Source of the DNA: CAMCXT01 sp046302715 | GTDB lineage: Bacteria; Bacteroidota; Bacteroidia; M30B66 | Length of the DNA: 7,760 bases | Reading direction: 5' to 3' | NCBI GenBank assembly: GCA_046302715.1 | Contig: JBKCHQ010000011.1 | Coordinates: 1-7,760, forward strand | Translations under genes and position numbers: made by a program | The notes under the pieces: model-generated | The model's database searches: none | Seen by the model: only the letters and a program-made list of their open reading frames with translations | Told to the model about the DNA's origin: nothing | Shown: positions 1 through 6,292 of the stretch, one piece after another | How the letters are laid out: each line of letters begins with the position of its first letter | How positions within the stretch are numbered: the stretch's first letter is position 1

Positions 1-55
1 GATCTTAAGCGAGCGAATTATTGCCATCGTTTTCCCCGAAACAAAAAATACCTAA
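1..55 (+). CDS. Possible 3' end of a truncated gene (unrecognised)
   Basis: From base 2 the plus strand reads 17 codons, ILSERIIAIVFPETKNT, then a TAA stop at 53-55. The hydrophobic stretch IIAIVF followed by a polar end looks like an ordinary protein C-terminus, and the codons resemble those of the neighbouring genes. It would converge on the DUF2892 gene with only 2 bases between the stops. A competing reading is the minus strand, where an ATG at 25-27 opens nine codons (MAIIRSLKI) running off the edge, 30 bases downstream of the DUF2892 stop. Too little is visible to name a family or to decide between the two; the plus-strand reading is slightly favoured. Confidence 0.3.
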   Translation, partial: ILSERIIAIVFPETKNT

Positions 56-57
56 AA

Positions 58-261
58 CTATTTTCGTTCGCAGGTATTAAATCCAAGTAAAGCATATAAC
101 GGACAAACACCAGTAAACGCCGTAATTAAAAGAATACCCGCTATTACTAAAGCTGCGATGCCCAAGGTATCGGTAACGGTTTTTGTATAATACAATGCCC
201 CTAATATAATGGCTATGACAATCCGGATCCACTTATCGGTTGTTCCTACGTTTGTTTTCAT
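58..261 (-). CDS. DUF2892 / YgaP-like two-helix inner membrane protein
   Basis: A 67-residue protein matching the DUF2892 family (the membrane domain found at the end of YgaP-type rhodaneses and as a stand-alone protein). It has a short polar N-terminus containing the usual NVGTTDKWIR motif, a first membrane helix at about residues 11-26, a second at about 33-51, and the family's closing motif CPLYALLGFNTC, with cysteines at 53 and 64. The length is typical for stand-alone members. In the family these proteins are linked by context to sulfur and redox metabolism, but no biochemical role is established, so none is assigned. The ATG at 259-261 is preceded by an A-rich stretch, the usual translation signal in Bacteroidota. 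Upstream lies an Fnr/Crp-like palindrome (303-316) that may control it. The gene stands alone, divergent from the beta-barrel gene. Confidence 0.88.
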   Translation of the reverse strand: MKTNVGTTDKWIRIVIAIILGALYYTKTVTDTLGIAALVIAGILLITAFTGVCPLYALLGFNTCERK

Positions 262-272
262 TTTTTTTACTG

Positions 273-279
273 CAATTTA
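273..279 (-). promoter_or_regulatory. Candidate -7 element for the DUF2892 gene
   Basis: On the minus strand bases 279 to 273 read TAAATTG, one T short of the Bacteroidota -7 consensus TAnnTTTG. Transcription would start near 266-268, just ahead of the A-rich leader and the ATG at 261. No TTTG-like -33 box is visible at the right distance (about 298-304), which would fit a promoter that depends on an activator bound at the palindrome at 303-316. It was found by eye and the match is imperfect. Confidence 0.3.
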
Positions 280-302
280 ATGAGGTGTCCCTTTTTGCGC
301 CT

Positions 303-316
303 ATGATTAAAATCAT
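303..316. promoter_or_regulatory. Fnr/Crp-like palindromic operator
   Basis: A perfect 6-base inverted repeat, ATGATT-AA-AATCAT. Read as half sites it is ATGAT-N4-ATCAT, which differs from the Fnr consensus TTGAT-N4-ATCAA only at the outermost base on each side. Its centre (309.5) lies about 42 bases upstream of the transcription start predicted from the -7-like element at 273-279, the classic position for a class II Crp/Fnr activator site. Binding by a Crp/Fnr-family protein is inferred; no regulator gene lies in the window. The site is also about 140 bases upstream of the divergent beta-barrel start, so an effect there is less likely. Confidence 0.4.
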
Positions 317-354
317 CATCGCATCAAATAAAAAAGGTGTTGAATTTTAATTTC

Positions 355-384
355 TTTAACAAGCCAATCCTTATTCTAATTTTG
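355..384 (+). promoter_or_regulatory. Candidate promoter of the beta-barrel gene (TAnnTTTG)
   Basis: Bases 377-384 read TAATTTTG, an exact match to the Bacteroidota -7 consensus TAnnTTTG recognised by the primary sigma factor. The best -33 candidate is TTTA at 355-358, one mismatch from TTTG, with an 18-base spacer. Transcription would begin around 389-391, leaving an untranslated leader of about 105 bases before the GTG start at 495. The -7 box is convincing, the -33 box is weak, and the long leader is somewhat unusual. Confidence 0.4.
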
Positions 385-468
385 CAGGGTGTTTTGGCAT
401 CAAATCATCATAATGCGAGACAATGAATTTTTTTAACACCTATTTTTTGAATAATTAAATTGTTGTGC

Positions 469-498
469 ATGGCTGAACCTAATACCATTACTACGTGA
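469..498 (+). other. Nine-codon upstream mini-ORF overlapping the GTG start
   Basis: ATG at 469 opens a reading frame MAEPNTITT that ends at TGA 496-498. The stop overlaps the GTG start codon of the beta-barrel gene in the four bases GTGA (495-498), the geometry seen in translationally coupled genes. It could let ribosomes reinitiate at a weak GTG start that has no Shine-Dalgarno sequence. A mini-ORF this short can also arise by chance, and its peptide matches nothing recognisable. Confidence 0.18.
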
Positions 499-3380
499 TA
501 AAAACCAACTCAATTCTGAGCTTTTTGCTTTTATTGTCGGGCATATTAGGTGCTCAGCAAACGGTGCGTGGACGTGTAAGCAGCGCAGCCGATAATCAGC
601 CTGTAGCAGGGGCAATTGCTCAAATACTTCGCAGCGATTCCACACTTTACAAAGCAAGCACCTCCAATCAGGAAGGGCTTTTTCAGTTTGAGGATGTCGC
701 TGATGGCAGTTATTTATTGAAAGTAAGCATGCTGGGCTTTGTACCACAGTGGAAATCCATTACCGTAACTGGTGAACCTTTTCGGGCAGGCATGTTCAGA
801 CTTGAGGCATCAACGAAAGAACTAGCTGAGCAACAGGTAGAAGCCACACAAATACGTACCGAACAAAAAGGTGATACTACCCAGTTTAATGCAGGCGCAT
901 TTAAAACCAATCCTGATGCAACACTGGAAGATTTGGTGAAGAAAATGCCCGGCATGGTAGTCGAAAACGGCCAGGTTAAAGTAGGGGGGGAGCAAGTACA
1001 GAAAATAACCATAGACGGGAAGGAGTTTTTTGGCGATGATGCCGCTATGGCGCTTAAAAATTTACCCGCCGAAGTGGTAGATAAAATTCAAGTATTTGAT
1101 CGATTGAGCGATCAAGCTCAATTTACCGGCTTCGACGACGGCAATTCGCGAAAAGGTATGAACGTAATTACTCGTGGAGGCATGAAAAATGCCGAGTTTG
1201 GTAAGTTTTACGGGGGGTATGGAACCGAGGAACGGTACAACGCTGGGGTTAATTATAACAAGTTTAATGGGAACCGAAAATTTACCGTCTTAGGACAGAG
1301 CAATAATATTAATGTTCAGAATTTTTCATCGCAGGATCTGGTAGGATTAACCGGCGGCGGTGGTGGAATGGGCGGTATGGGTGGTGGACGCATGGGAGGT
1401 GGGGCAGGCGGAGGTGGCATGATGCGTATGATGGGCATGGTTCCCGGCGCATCTGATCCTTCAAATTTTATGGTGGGGCAGAGTGCCGGAATTAATACCA
1501 CCCACTCATTGGGCTTGAATTATGCCGATTCGCTGGCTCCAAAGTGGAAAATTAATGGTAGTTATTTCTTTAATAACGGCTATAATTCTACCGAACGTAC
1601 CTTGAGCAGACAGTTTTTTGGTCAAGACAAGGCCTCACGTGTTTATGATGAAAGCAACGAGGCATGGGCAAATAACATCAATCATAGGGCAAATTTGCGT
1701 TTGGAATATACCATCGATACCAGTAATTCCTTTATCTACACACCTCGTTTTTCCTGGCAGGGTAATCAAAATGGGTCGATAATCGACGGTCAAACGCTAA
1801 CTCCCACAGATACTTTACTAGGCAGGACGCAAACGGCCAGTTCGGGTCAGAATTTACCTTACAGCATAAACAATAATCTCCTATACCGTCATAAATTCAA
1901 AAAGGCCGGACGAACGGTTTCCATCGCTGTAAATGCCGATATTACCGAACGCATCGGTTTGAGTGATTTACGCACCGAAAATAGTTTCGCTGGTGCAGCG
2001 AGCGATAGCTCTCTCAGATTTTTGCAGGAATCTGATCAATATACCCAAACCCAAAGCTATTCGGCCAATATCATGTACACCGAACCAATGGGTAAAGCCT
2101 TGCAGCTTTTTTTAAATTATGCACCCAGCGTTACGCTTAACGGCTCCGATCGAAAAACACTAAGAGGCGATAGTTTAAGCAATATTCCTTCAGTTTTAGA
2201 TACGTTATTAAGCAGTAATTTTCAAACCATGCAAACCATACAACGTGGAGGTGCTGGCATTAGGTTGCGAAGTCCACGCTTGATGGGGGTTATCAATGTC
2301 AATGCGCAGCAGTTTACGCTTCAAAACGAATCGTTTTTTCCCACCATTGCGCCCATACAACGTAGTTTTTTAAACGTACTACCCTTTGTCATGCTTAACT
2401 ATAAATTTAGTTCGGCAACTAATATTCGTTTGTTCTACCGAAGCAATACCAATGCACCAACGGTGTTACAATTGCAGGAAGTATTAGACAACAGCAATCC
2501 ATTACAGTTAAGTACAGGAAATGCATCCCTTAAGCAAGAATTTGCGCAAACGTTAACCTTACGATTCGGAACTGCGGGCAAAGAAAGCGGCAGAGCACTG
2601 TTCTTTAACGGAAGTGCAGGCTTAACGAATAACTACATTGGCAATTCGGTTATCATCCCTTTACAAGATACTATCGTGCTAAATGGATTAAATCTCCGAA
2701 GAGGAGCGCAATTGAGCCGTCCTGCAAATTTAAATGGATTCCGCAGCCTGCGTGGCTTGCTTACGTTGAGTACGCCGCTTAAATGGATGAAGAGCACCCT
2801 CAATCTTCAAGCGGGTTTAAATTACACCTTAACGCCCGGTTTGATTAATAATATTGAAAACAAAACAGCATCAAGTGGCTATACTGCTGGGGTAGTTGTG
2901 GCAAGTAACATCAGCGAGAAAATTGATTTTACGTTAATCTACAATGGGGGCTGGAACATCATCGAAAACACAATTCAGCCGATGGCTAATACTCAATACC
3001 AGATTCATTCGGGCGGTGCACGCATAAACTGGATGCCTTTTCCCTGGCTTGTGCTTAATACCGACGCCATGGTTAATCAATATACCGGTTTGGGTGAGGG
3101 ATTTGATCAACAGTTCGTTTTATGGAACGCTTACATCGGATATAAATTTCTAGATAAAAAAGCAGCTGAATTAAAAATTTCAGCTTTTGATATACTCAAC
3201 CAAAATAATAGCATCAGCCGAACGGTTACCGAAACATTTGTAGAAGATAATGTGACACGGGTGCTCAATCGTTATTTTATGATCACATTTACTTATACTT
3301 TGCGTAAATTTAAGTCGGCCGACGGTAGTGTAATTGAGCCAAGGGAAGGGAGAAAAAAGAATAAAAACAGAGATTGGTAG
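495..3380 (+). CDS. Outer-membrane beta-barrel protein, TonB-dependent receptor-like
   Basis: A 961-residue protein with a signal peptide (about 1-20, ending SGILGAQ), a carboxypeptidase-like regulatory beta-sandwich domain (about 22-105), a TonB-receptor-type plug domain (about 110-228; TLEDLVKKMPGM, ITIDGKEFFGDD, LPAEVVDKIQVFD), then a long barrel region of the outer membrane beta-barrel (OMP_b-brl_3-like) family. The barrel ends in an aromatic strand (YFMITFTYTLRKF) followed by a basic tail of about 20 residues. Such proteins sit in the outer membrane; the substrate is unknown and no SusD-like partner or clear TonB box is seen. The GTG at 495 is chosen because an in-frame stop lies at 480-482, it places the lysine and hydrophobic core of the signal peptide correctly, and the next in-frame ATG falls inside the first domain. 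Residues 287-315 form an unusual Gly/Met-rich loop. It is followed after 74 bases by the acyltransferase operon; a functional link is not shown. Confidence 0.9.
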   Translation: MIKTNSILSFLLLLSGILGAQQTVRGRVSSAADNQPVAGAIAQILRSDSTLYKASTSNQEGLFQFEDVADGSYLLKVSMLGFVPQWKSITVTGEPFRAGMFRLEASTKELAEQQVEATQIRTEQKGDTTQFNAGAFKTNPDATLEDLVKKMPGMVVENGQVKVGGEQVQKITIDGKEFFGDDAAMALKNLPAEVVDKIQVFDRLSDQAQFTGFDDGNSRKGMNVITRGGMKNAEFGKFYGGYGTEERYNAGVNYNKFNGNRKFTVLGQSNNINVQNFSSQDLVGLTGGGGGMGGMGGGRMGGGAGGGGMMRMMGMVPGASDPSNFMVGQSAGINTTHSLGLNYADSLAPKWKINGSYFFNNGYNSTERTLSRQFFGQDKASRVYDESNEAWANNINHRANLRLEYTIDTSNSFIYTPRFSWQGNQNGSIIDGQTLTPTDTLLGRTQTASSGQNLPYSINNNLLYRHKFKKAGRTVSIAVNADITERIGLSDLRTENSFAGAASDSSLRFLQESDQYTQTQSYSANIMYTEPMGKALQLFLNYAPSVTLNGSDRKTLRGDSLSNIPSVLDTLLSSNFQTMQTIQRGGAGIRLRSPRLMGVINVNAQQFTLQNESFFPTIAPIQRSFLNVLPFVMLNYKFSSATNIRLFYRSNTNAPTVLQLQEVLDNSNPLQLSTGNASLKQEFAQTLTLRFGTAGKESGRALFFNGSAGLTNNYIGNSVIIPLQDTIVLNGLNLRRGAQLSRPANLNGFRSLRGLLTLSTPLKWMKSTLNLQAGLNYTLTPGLINNIENKTASSGYTAGVVVASNISEKIDFTLIYNGGWNIIENTIQPMANTQYQIHSGGARINWMPFPWLVLNTDAMVNQYTGLGEGFDQQFVLWNAYIGYKFLDKKAAELKISAFDILNQNNSISRTVTETFVEDNVTRVLNRYFMITFTYTLRKFKSADGSVIEPREGRKKNKNRDW
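1353..1439 (+). repeat. Gly/Met-rich low-complexity segment within the beta-barrel gene
   Basis: These 29 codons (residues 287-315) encode 18 glycines, 8 methionines, 2 arginines and 1 alanine, with runs such as GGGGGMGGMGGG and MMRMMGM. The segment lies early in the barrel region, where it would form a flexible loop or periplasmic turn. Gly-rich insertions at this place are common in this Bacteroidota family; the density of methionines is the noteworthy part. The DNA is locally GC-rich because of the GGN codons. Confidence 0.8.
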
Positions 3381-3402
3381 GTCGGATTTTGCCAATAATA
3401 TA

Positions 3403-3432
3403 TTGAAGCCTAAAAAAGTATATTGTAACTTG
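3403..3432 (+). promoter_or_regulatory. Candidate promoter of the acyltransferase operon
   Basis: TTG at 3403-3405 is followed after 20 bases by TAACTTG at 3426-3432, which resembles the Bacteroidota TTG-N17-23-TAnnTTTG promoter with one T missing from the -7 box. Transcription would start near 3437-3440, giving a leader of about 15 bases before the ATG at 3455. No strong terminator hairpin is seen between the beta-barrel stop (3380) and this element; only a weak AT-rich repeat CAATA-ATA-TATTG lies at 3393-3405. Read-through from the upstream gene therefore remains possible. Confidence 0.35.
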
Positions 3433-3454
3433 CCGCCCCTTTATAAAAGAACGA

Positions 3455-4861
3455 ATGGTATTTTCCTCGTTAACCTTCTTATATATTTTTCTACCCATAA
3501 ATTTAGTTTTATACTATCTAACTAAAAATGCGGTTTTTCGAAACATTATTCTCATACTGTTTTCGTTCATATTTTATGCCTGGGGCGAACCTTTGTATGT
3601 GTTTTTGCTTTTAGGCACTGCTACGCTTGATTATTTGAATGGATTATTTATAGATAAATACCGAAATACCATTTGGGCCAAATGGGGAATAGTATTTACG
3701 CTTATCATCAATCTCGGGGTATTGGGTTTATTTAAATATTCCGATTTTATCATTGAAAATGTTAATGCCATCATGGGCACCCAATTTAAAGAGCCGGGCT
3801 GGGGCCTGCCCATAGGAATAAGTTTTTACACCTTTCAAACCATTTCGTATGTAATTGATGTATATCGAAATCATGTTCCGGTGCAGCGTTCTTGGGGTAA
3901 ATTTATGCTGTTTGTGAGTTTGTATCATCAGCTGGTGGCGGGCCCGATTGTGCGGTATGCTGATATAGCCAATGAAATTGATAACAGAAGATTTGATGCC
4001 CACGATGTAGGAAAAGGTATTTTAAGATTTTGCATTGGCCTGTTTAAAAAAGTGGCTATTGCCAATATTGCCGGAGAAATGGTGCTTCACTACATGGGAG
4101 GCGATTTAAGTCAACTCACCATCGGTGGAGCCTGGTTTGGATTAATTATGTTTTCCATACAGATTTATTTTGATTTTTCGGCATACTCCGATATGGCCAT
4201 TGGTTTAGGATGGATGTTTGGATTTCATTATTTAGAAAATTTCAATTATCCCTATATCGCTAAATCGGCCACTGAATTTTGGCGTAGATGGCATATTTCG
4301 TTGGGGACTTTTTTCAGAGATTATGTTTATATACCGTTGGGCGGAAAAGAGAAACGCGCCTATCTCAACTTGTTTATTGTTTGGTTTTTAACCGGTTTAT
4401 GGCACGGTGCCAGCTGGAATTTTATTTTTTGGGGACTGTATTTCGGTATTTTAATTGCCATTGAGCGACTTTTCCTAAAGAAGATACTTGACTTTTTACC
4501 GCGAGTTGTCGCTCATATTTACTTACTCTTTATAGCCGTTATTGGATGGGCATTATTCTATTTCGAAGATTTAAACGATTTGAAATTATTTTTCCAACGC
4601 TTGTTTATTAATCAAAATGGATATTCCGACTTTTTACTCGAACAGCATCTTAAAGAAAATATCTTTTGGCTCGCCTTTACCTTTTTTAGCTGTTTGCCTG
4701 TGTTTCATTTTGGGAAAAAATGGCTTCAAAAATACTGGCAGCGTATGCCAGGCTTAATGGCATGGACGTTTGTTTTAGTTGCCTGTCTGTTATTACTCGT
4801 AGTGTCCACCAGTTTATTGGTAGGAAAATCGTACAATCCATTTATTTATTATCGTTTTTAA
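3455..4861 (+). CDS. AlgI-type MBOAT family O-acyltransferase
   Basis: A 468-residue polytopic inner-membrane protein of the membrane-bound O-acyltransferase family, AlgI/PatA/DltB branch. It opens with the typical MVFSSLTFLYIFLPI and carries the hallmark motifs QLVAGPIVR (159-167), FDFSAYSDMAIG (239-250), WRRWHISL with His280, FRDYVYIPLGG (287-297), and GLWHGASWNF with the invariant MBOAT histidine at 317. Family members take an acyl group, usually acetyl, from a cytoplasmic donor and pass it through a membrane tunnel to a periplasmic acceptor protein. The length is normal (450-520) and nothing essential is missing. The ATG fits the conserved N-terminus exactly. It is the first gene of a three-gene operon, with the DHHW protein starting 6 bases after its stop. 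That context supports a role in exporting acyl groups for an extracytoplasmic polymer; the PatA versus AlgI type cannot be decided from this sequence alone. Confidence 0.93.
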   Translation: MVFSSLTFLYIFLPINLVLYYLTKNAVFRNIILILFSFIFYAWGEPLYVFLLLGTATLDYLNGLFIDKYRNTIWAKWGIVFTLIINLGVLGLFKYSDFIIENVNAIMGTQFKEPGWGLPIGISFYTFQTISYVIDVYRNHVPVQRSWGKFMLFVSLYHQLVAGPIVRYADIANEIDNRRFDAHDVGKGILRFCIGLFKKVAIANIAGEMVLHYMGGDLSQLTIGGAWFGLIMFSIQIYFDFSAYSDMAIGLGWMFGFHYLENFNYPYIAKSATEFWRRWHISLGTFFRDYVYIPLGGKEKRAYLNLFIVWFLTGLWHGASWNFIFWGLYFGILIAIERLFLKKILDFLPRVVAHIYLLFIAVIGWALFYFEDLNDLKLFFQRLFINQNGYSDFLLEQHLKENIFWLAFTFFSCLPVFHFGKKWLQKYWQRMPGLMAWTFVLVACLLLLVVSTSLLVGKSYNPFIYYRF

Positions 4862-4867
4862 AGTAGA

Positions 4868-6292
4868 ATGAACCGAGAACATACTAAAGCAGGTCCATTA
4901 TTGGTTTTATTTGCCTTTGTTACATTTTTAAGTGTAGGTGGTGCATGCTATCTTTATTTGCCAAAAATCAAAAATTCTGCTATGGAAAACAGGGCGCTTA
5001 CGCCCTTTCCCCAATTAACGTTTAGCGCACTTGAATCGGGAAAATTATTAGACAGCTTGGATTTGCATTTGGCCGATCATTTTCCTTTCAGAGAGTTTTT
5101 AGTTTCAATGGCAACTGAACTAAAAAATAATAAGGGATTGCGTGACGAAAAGGTTCGACTTTACACGTTCGACGATGCTCCCGAGCTCAAAAAGAAAAAG
5201 AAATCACCAGGTTCTGCCGATGATTATTTCGATGAGTCCGTTGACAGCGATTCAACCACGTTCGATCCCCAAGATTCGCTCATTTTTGACCCGCATAAAC
5301 TTCGTACTGTTAAGGGGATTTTAATTTACGATGGCATGGCCATACAGCGGTTTAGCGGTTCAACCGGAGCCAGCAGGCGCTATCTCTCTTTGATGGAAAA
5401 CATTAGGTCTAAGGTTGATCCATCTATAAACATCTATTCGATTATTGTGCCTACACATGCCGAGTATTATTTACCTGCCGAATCGAGGCCCGGCGGACTT
5501 ACAGAATCGGAGGTAGCTACATACATAGATGCAAATTTGCCTGCAGGTGTTAAGGCTGTAAATATTATGGAGCGTTTGCGTGCGCATAGAAACGAGTATA
5601 TTTTTTATTATACCGATCATCATTGGTCGGGCTTAGGCGCTTATTACGCATACGAGGGATTTTGTGAATCCATCGGCTTGTCGCCTGTTCCCCTTCGAAA
5701 CATGGCAGCACGCACCAATGGTCGTTTTCTAGGGTCTCTCTATAAAATTACACAAGATCCAACCCTTAAGCAAAAAGGAGATACGATGGTTTTAAACTAC
5801 CCTACTGCAAAGGTTATTGGAACCGAACTCAACGCCAATTTATCCAAAAAATCGGCAGCAAAATTAGTTTATGAGAGCACAGGAAATTATGTAGCCTACC
5901 TTGGTGGCGATAAGCCTTGTTTACGTTTTCAAACCGAAAATAAGAACGGACGAAAAATTCTAGTTGTGAAAAATTCGTTCGGCAATCCGTTTTCGGTGTA
6001 TCTGGTTTCGCATTTTGAGGAAGTGTTTGTAATTGATTATCGCTATTTCAAAGGCAGTGCACTTAAACTGGTGCGCGATTTTGGAATAACCGATATTGTT
6101 TTCCCGCAGCCTGCCATTTTTGCGCTTTCACACGGGCATCTAAATTTTATTCAATCTATTTTTAGCCGCGATGCAGGAACAATTAAACAAGATGTTGCTA
6201 AAAAAGACGGAAATCCTAAAAAGGATTTGGGAGTAAAGAAAATTACAAATAAAGATACCTTGCCAACCATTCGTAAAGACAGCCTGAAATGA
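4868..6292 (+). CDS. DHHW / AlgJ-AlgX-like SGNH protein, membrane-anchored
   Basis: A 474-residue protein with one N-terminal membrane anchor (about 9-31) and a periplasmic SGNH-like domain of the DHHW family, relatives of alginate acetylation proteins AlgJ and AlgX. Family marks are ENRALTPFP (40-48), DHFPFRE (70-76), VPTHAEYY (195-202), the DHHW motif at 250-253 (supplying the catalytic Asp250/His252 pair as in AlgX) and KNSFGNPF with the likely nucleophile Ser370. Relatives accept the acyl group from the MBOAT partner and transfer it to a polysaccharide. Two oddities stand out: a charged low-complexity insert at about 104-143 (five lysines in a row, then many Asp/Ser), and a lysine-rich C-terminal tail (435-474, 10 Lys). 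It sits 6 bases after the MBOAT gene and its stop overlaps the next ATG. The ATG at 4868 places the anchor correctly. Fold and operon role are well supported; the acceptor is unknown. Confidence 0.88.
   Translation: MNREHTKAGPLLVLFAFVTFLSVGGACYLYLPKIKNSAMENRALTPFPQLTFSALESGKLLDSLDLHLADHFPFREFLVSMATELKNNKGLRDEKVRLYTFDDAPELKKKKKSPGSADDYFDESVDSDSTTFDPQDSLIFDPHKLRTVKGILIYDGMAIQRFSGSTGASRRYLSLMENIRSKVDPSINIYSIIVPTHAEYYLPAESRPGGLTESEVATYIDANLPAGVKAVNIMERLRAHRNEYIFYYTDHHWSGLGAYYAYEGFCESIGLSPVPLRNMAARTNGRFLGSLYKITQDPTLKQKGDTMVLNYPTAKVIGTELNANLSKKSAAKLVYESTGNYVAYLGGDKPCLRFQTENKNGRKILVVKNSFGNPFSVYLVSHFEEVFVIDYRYFKGSALKLVRDFGITDIVFPQPAIFALSHGHLNFIQSIFSRDAGTIKQDVAKKDGNPKKDLGVKKITNKDTLPTIRKDSLK

Noticed and set aside
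37..66. Possible terminator after the DUF2892 gene (CGAAA at 37-41 with TTTCG at 62-66)
   Set aside because: The stem is only five mostly AT pairs with a 20-base loop, and the T-run is not placed after it.
433..747. Minus-strand open frame of 104 codons
   Set aside because: It lies opposite the intergenic leader and the signal peptide/first domain of the beta-barrel gene, has no family signature, and its composition is that of an antisense shadow.
710..1501. Minus-strand open frames at 710-1012 and 1316-1501
   Set aside because: Both are antisense to the beta-barrel gene; the proline-rich one is simply the complement of the glycine codons.
3393..3405. Inverted repeat CAATA-ATA-TATTG between the beta-barrel and MBOAT genes as a terminator
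   Set aside because: A five-pair AT-rich stem without a following T-run is too weak to call; it overlaps the candidate operon promoter.
3180..3525. Open frames at 3180-3395 (-), 3310-3498 (-) and 3334-3525 (+)
   Set aside because: They overlap the end of the beta-barrel gene and the start of the MBOAT gene in other frames, and none has a recognisable domain.
3631..4003. Minus-strand open frames at 3631-3813 and 3728-4003
   Set aside because: They are antisense to the conserved MBOAT gene and show no protein-like features.
5142..5324. Plus-strand 60-codon open frame inside the DHHW gene
   Set aside because: It is an out-of-frame reading of the charged insert region; the DHHW frame continues intact on both sides.
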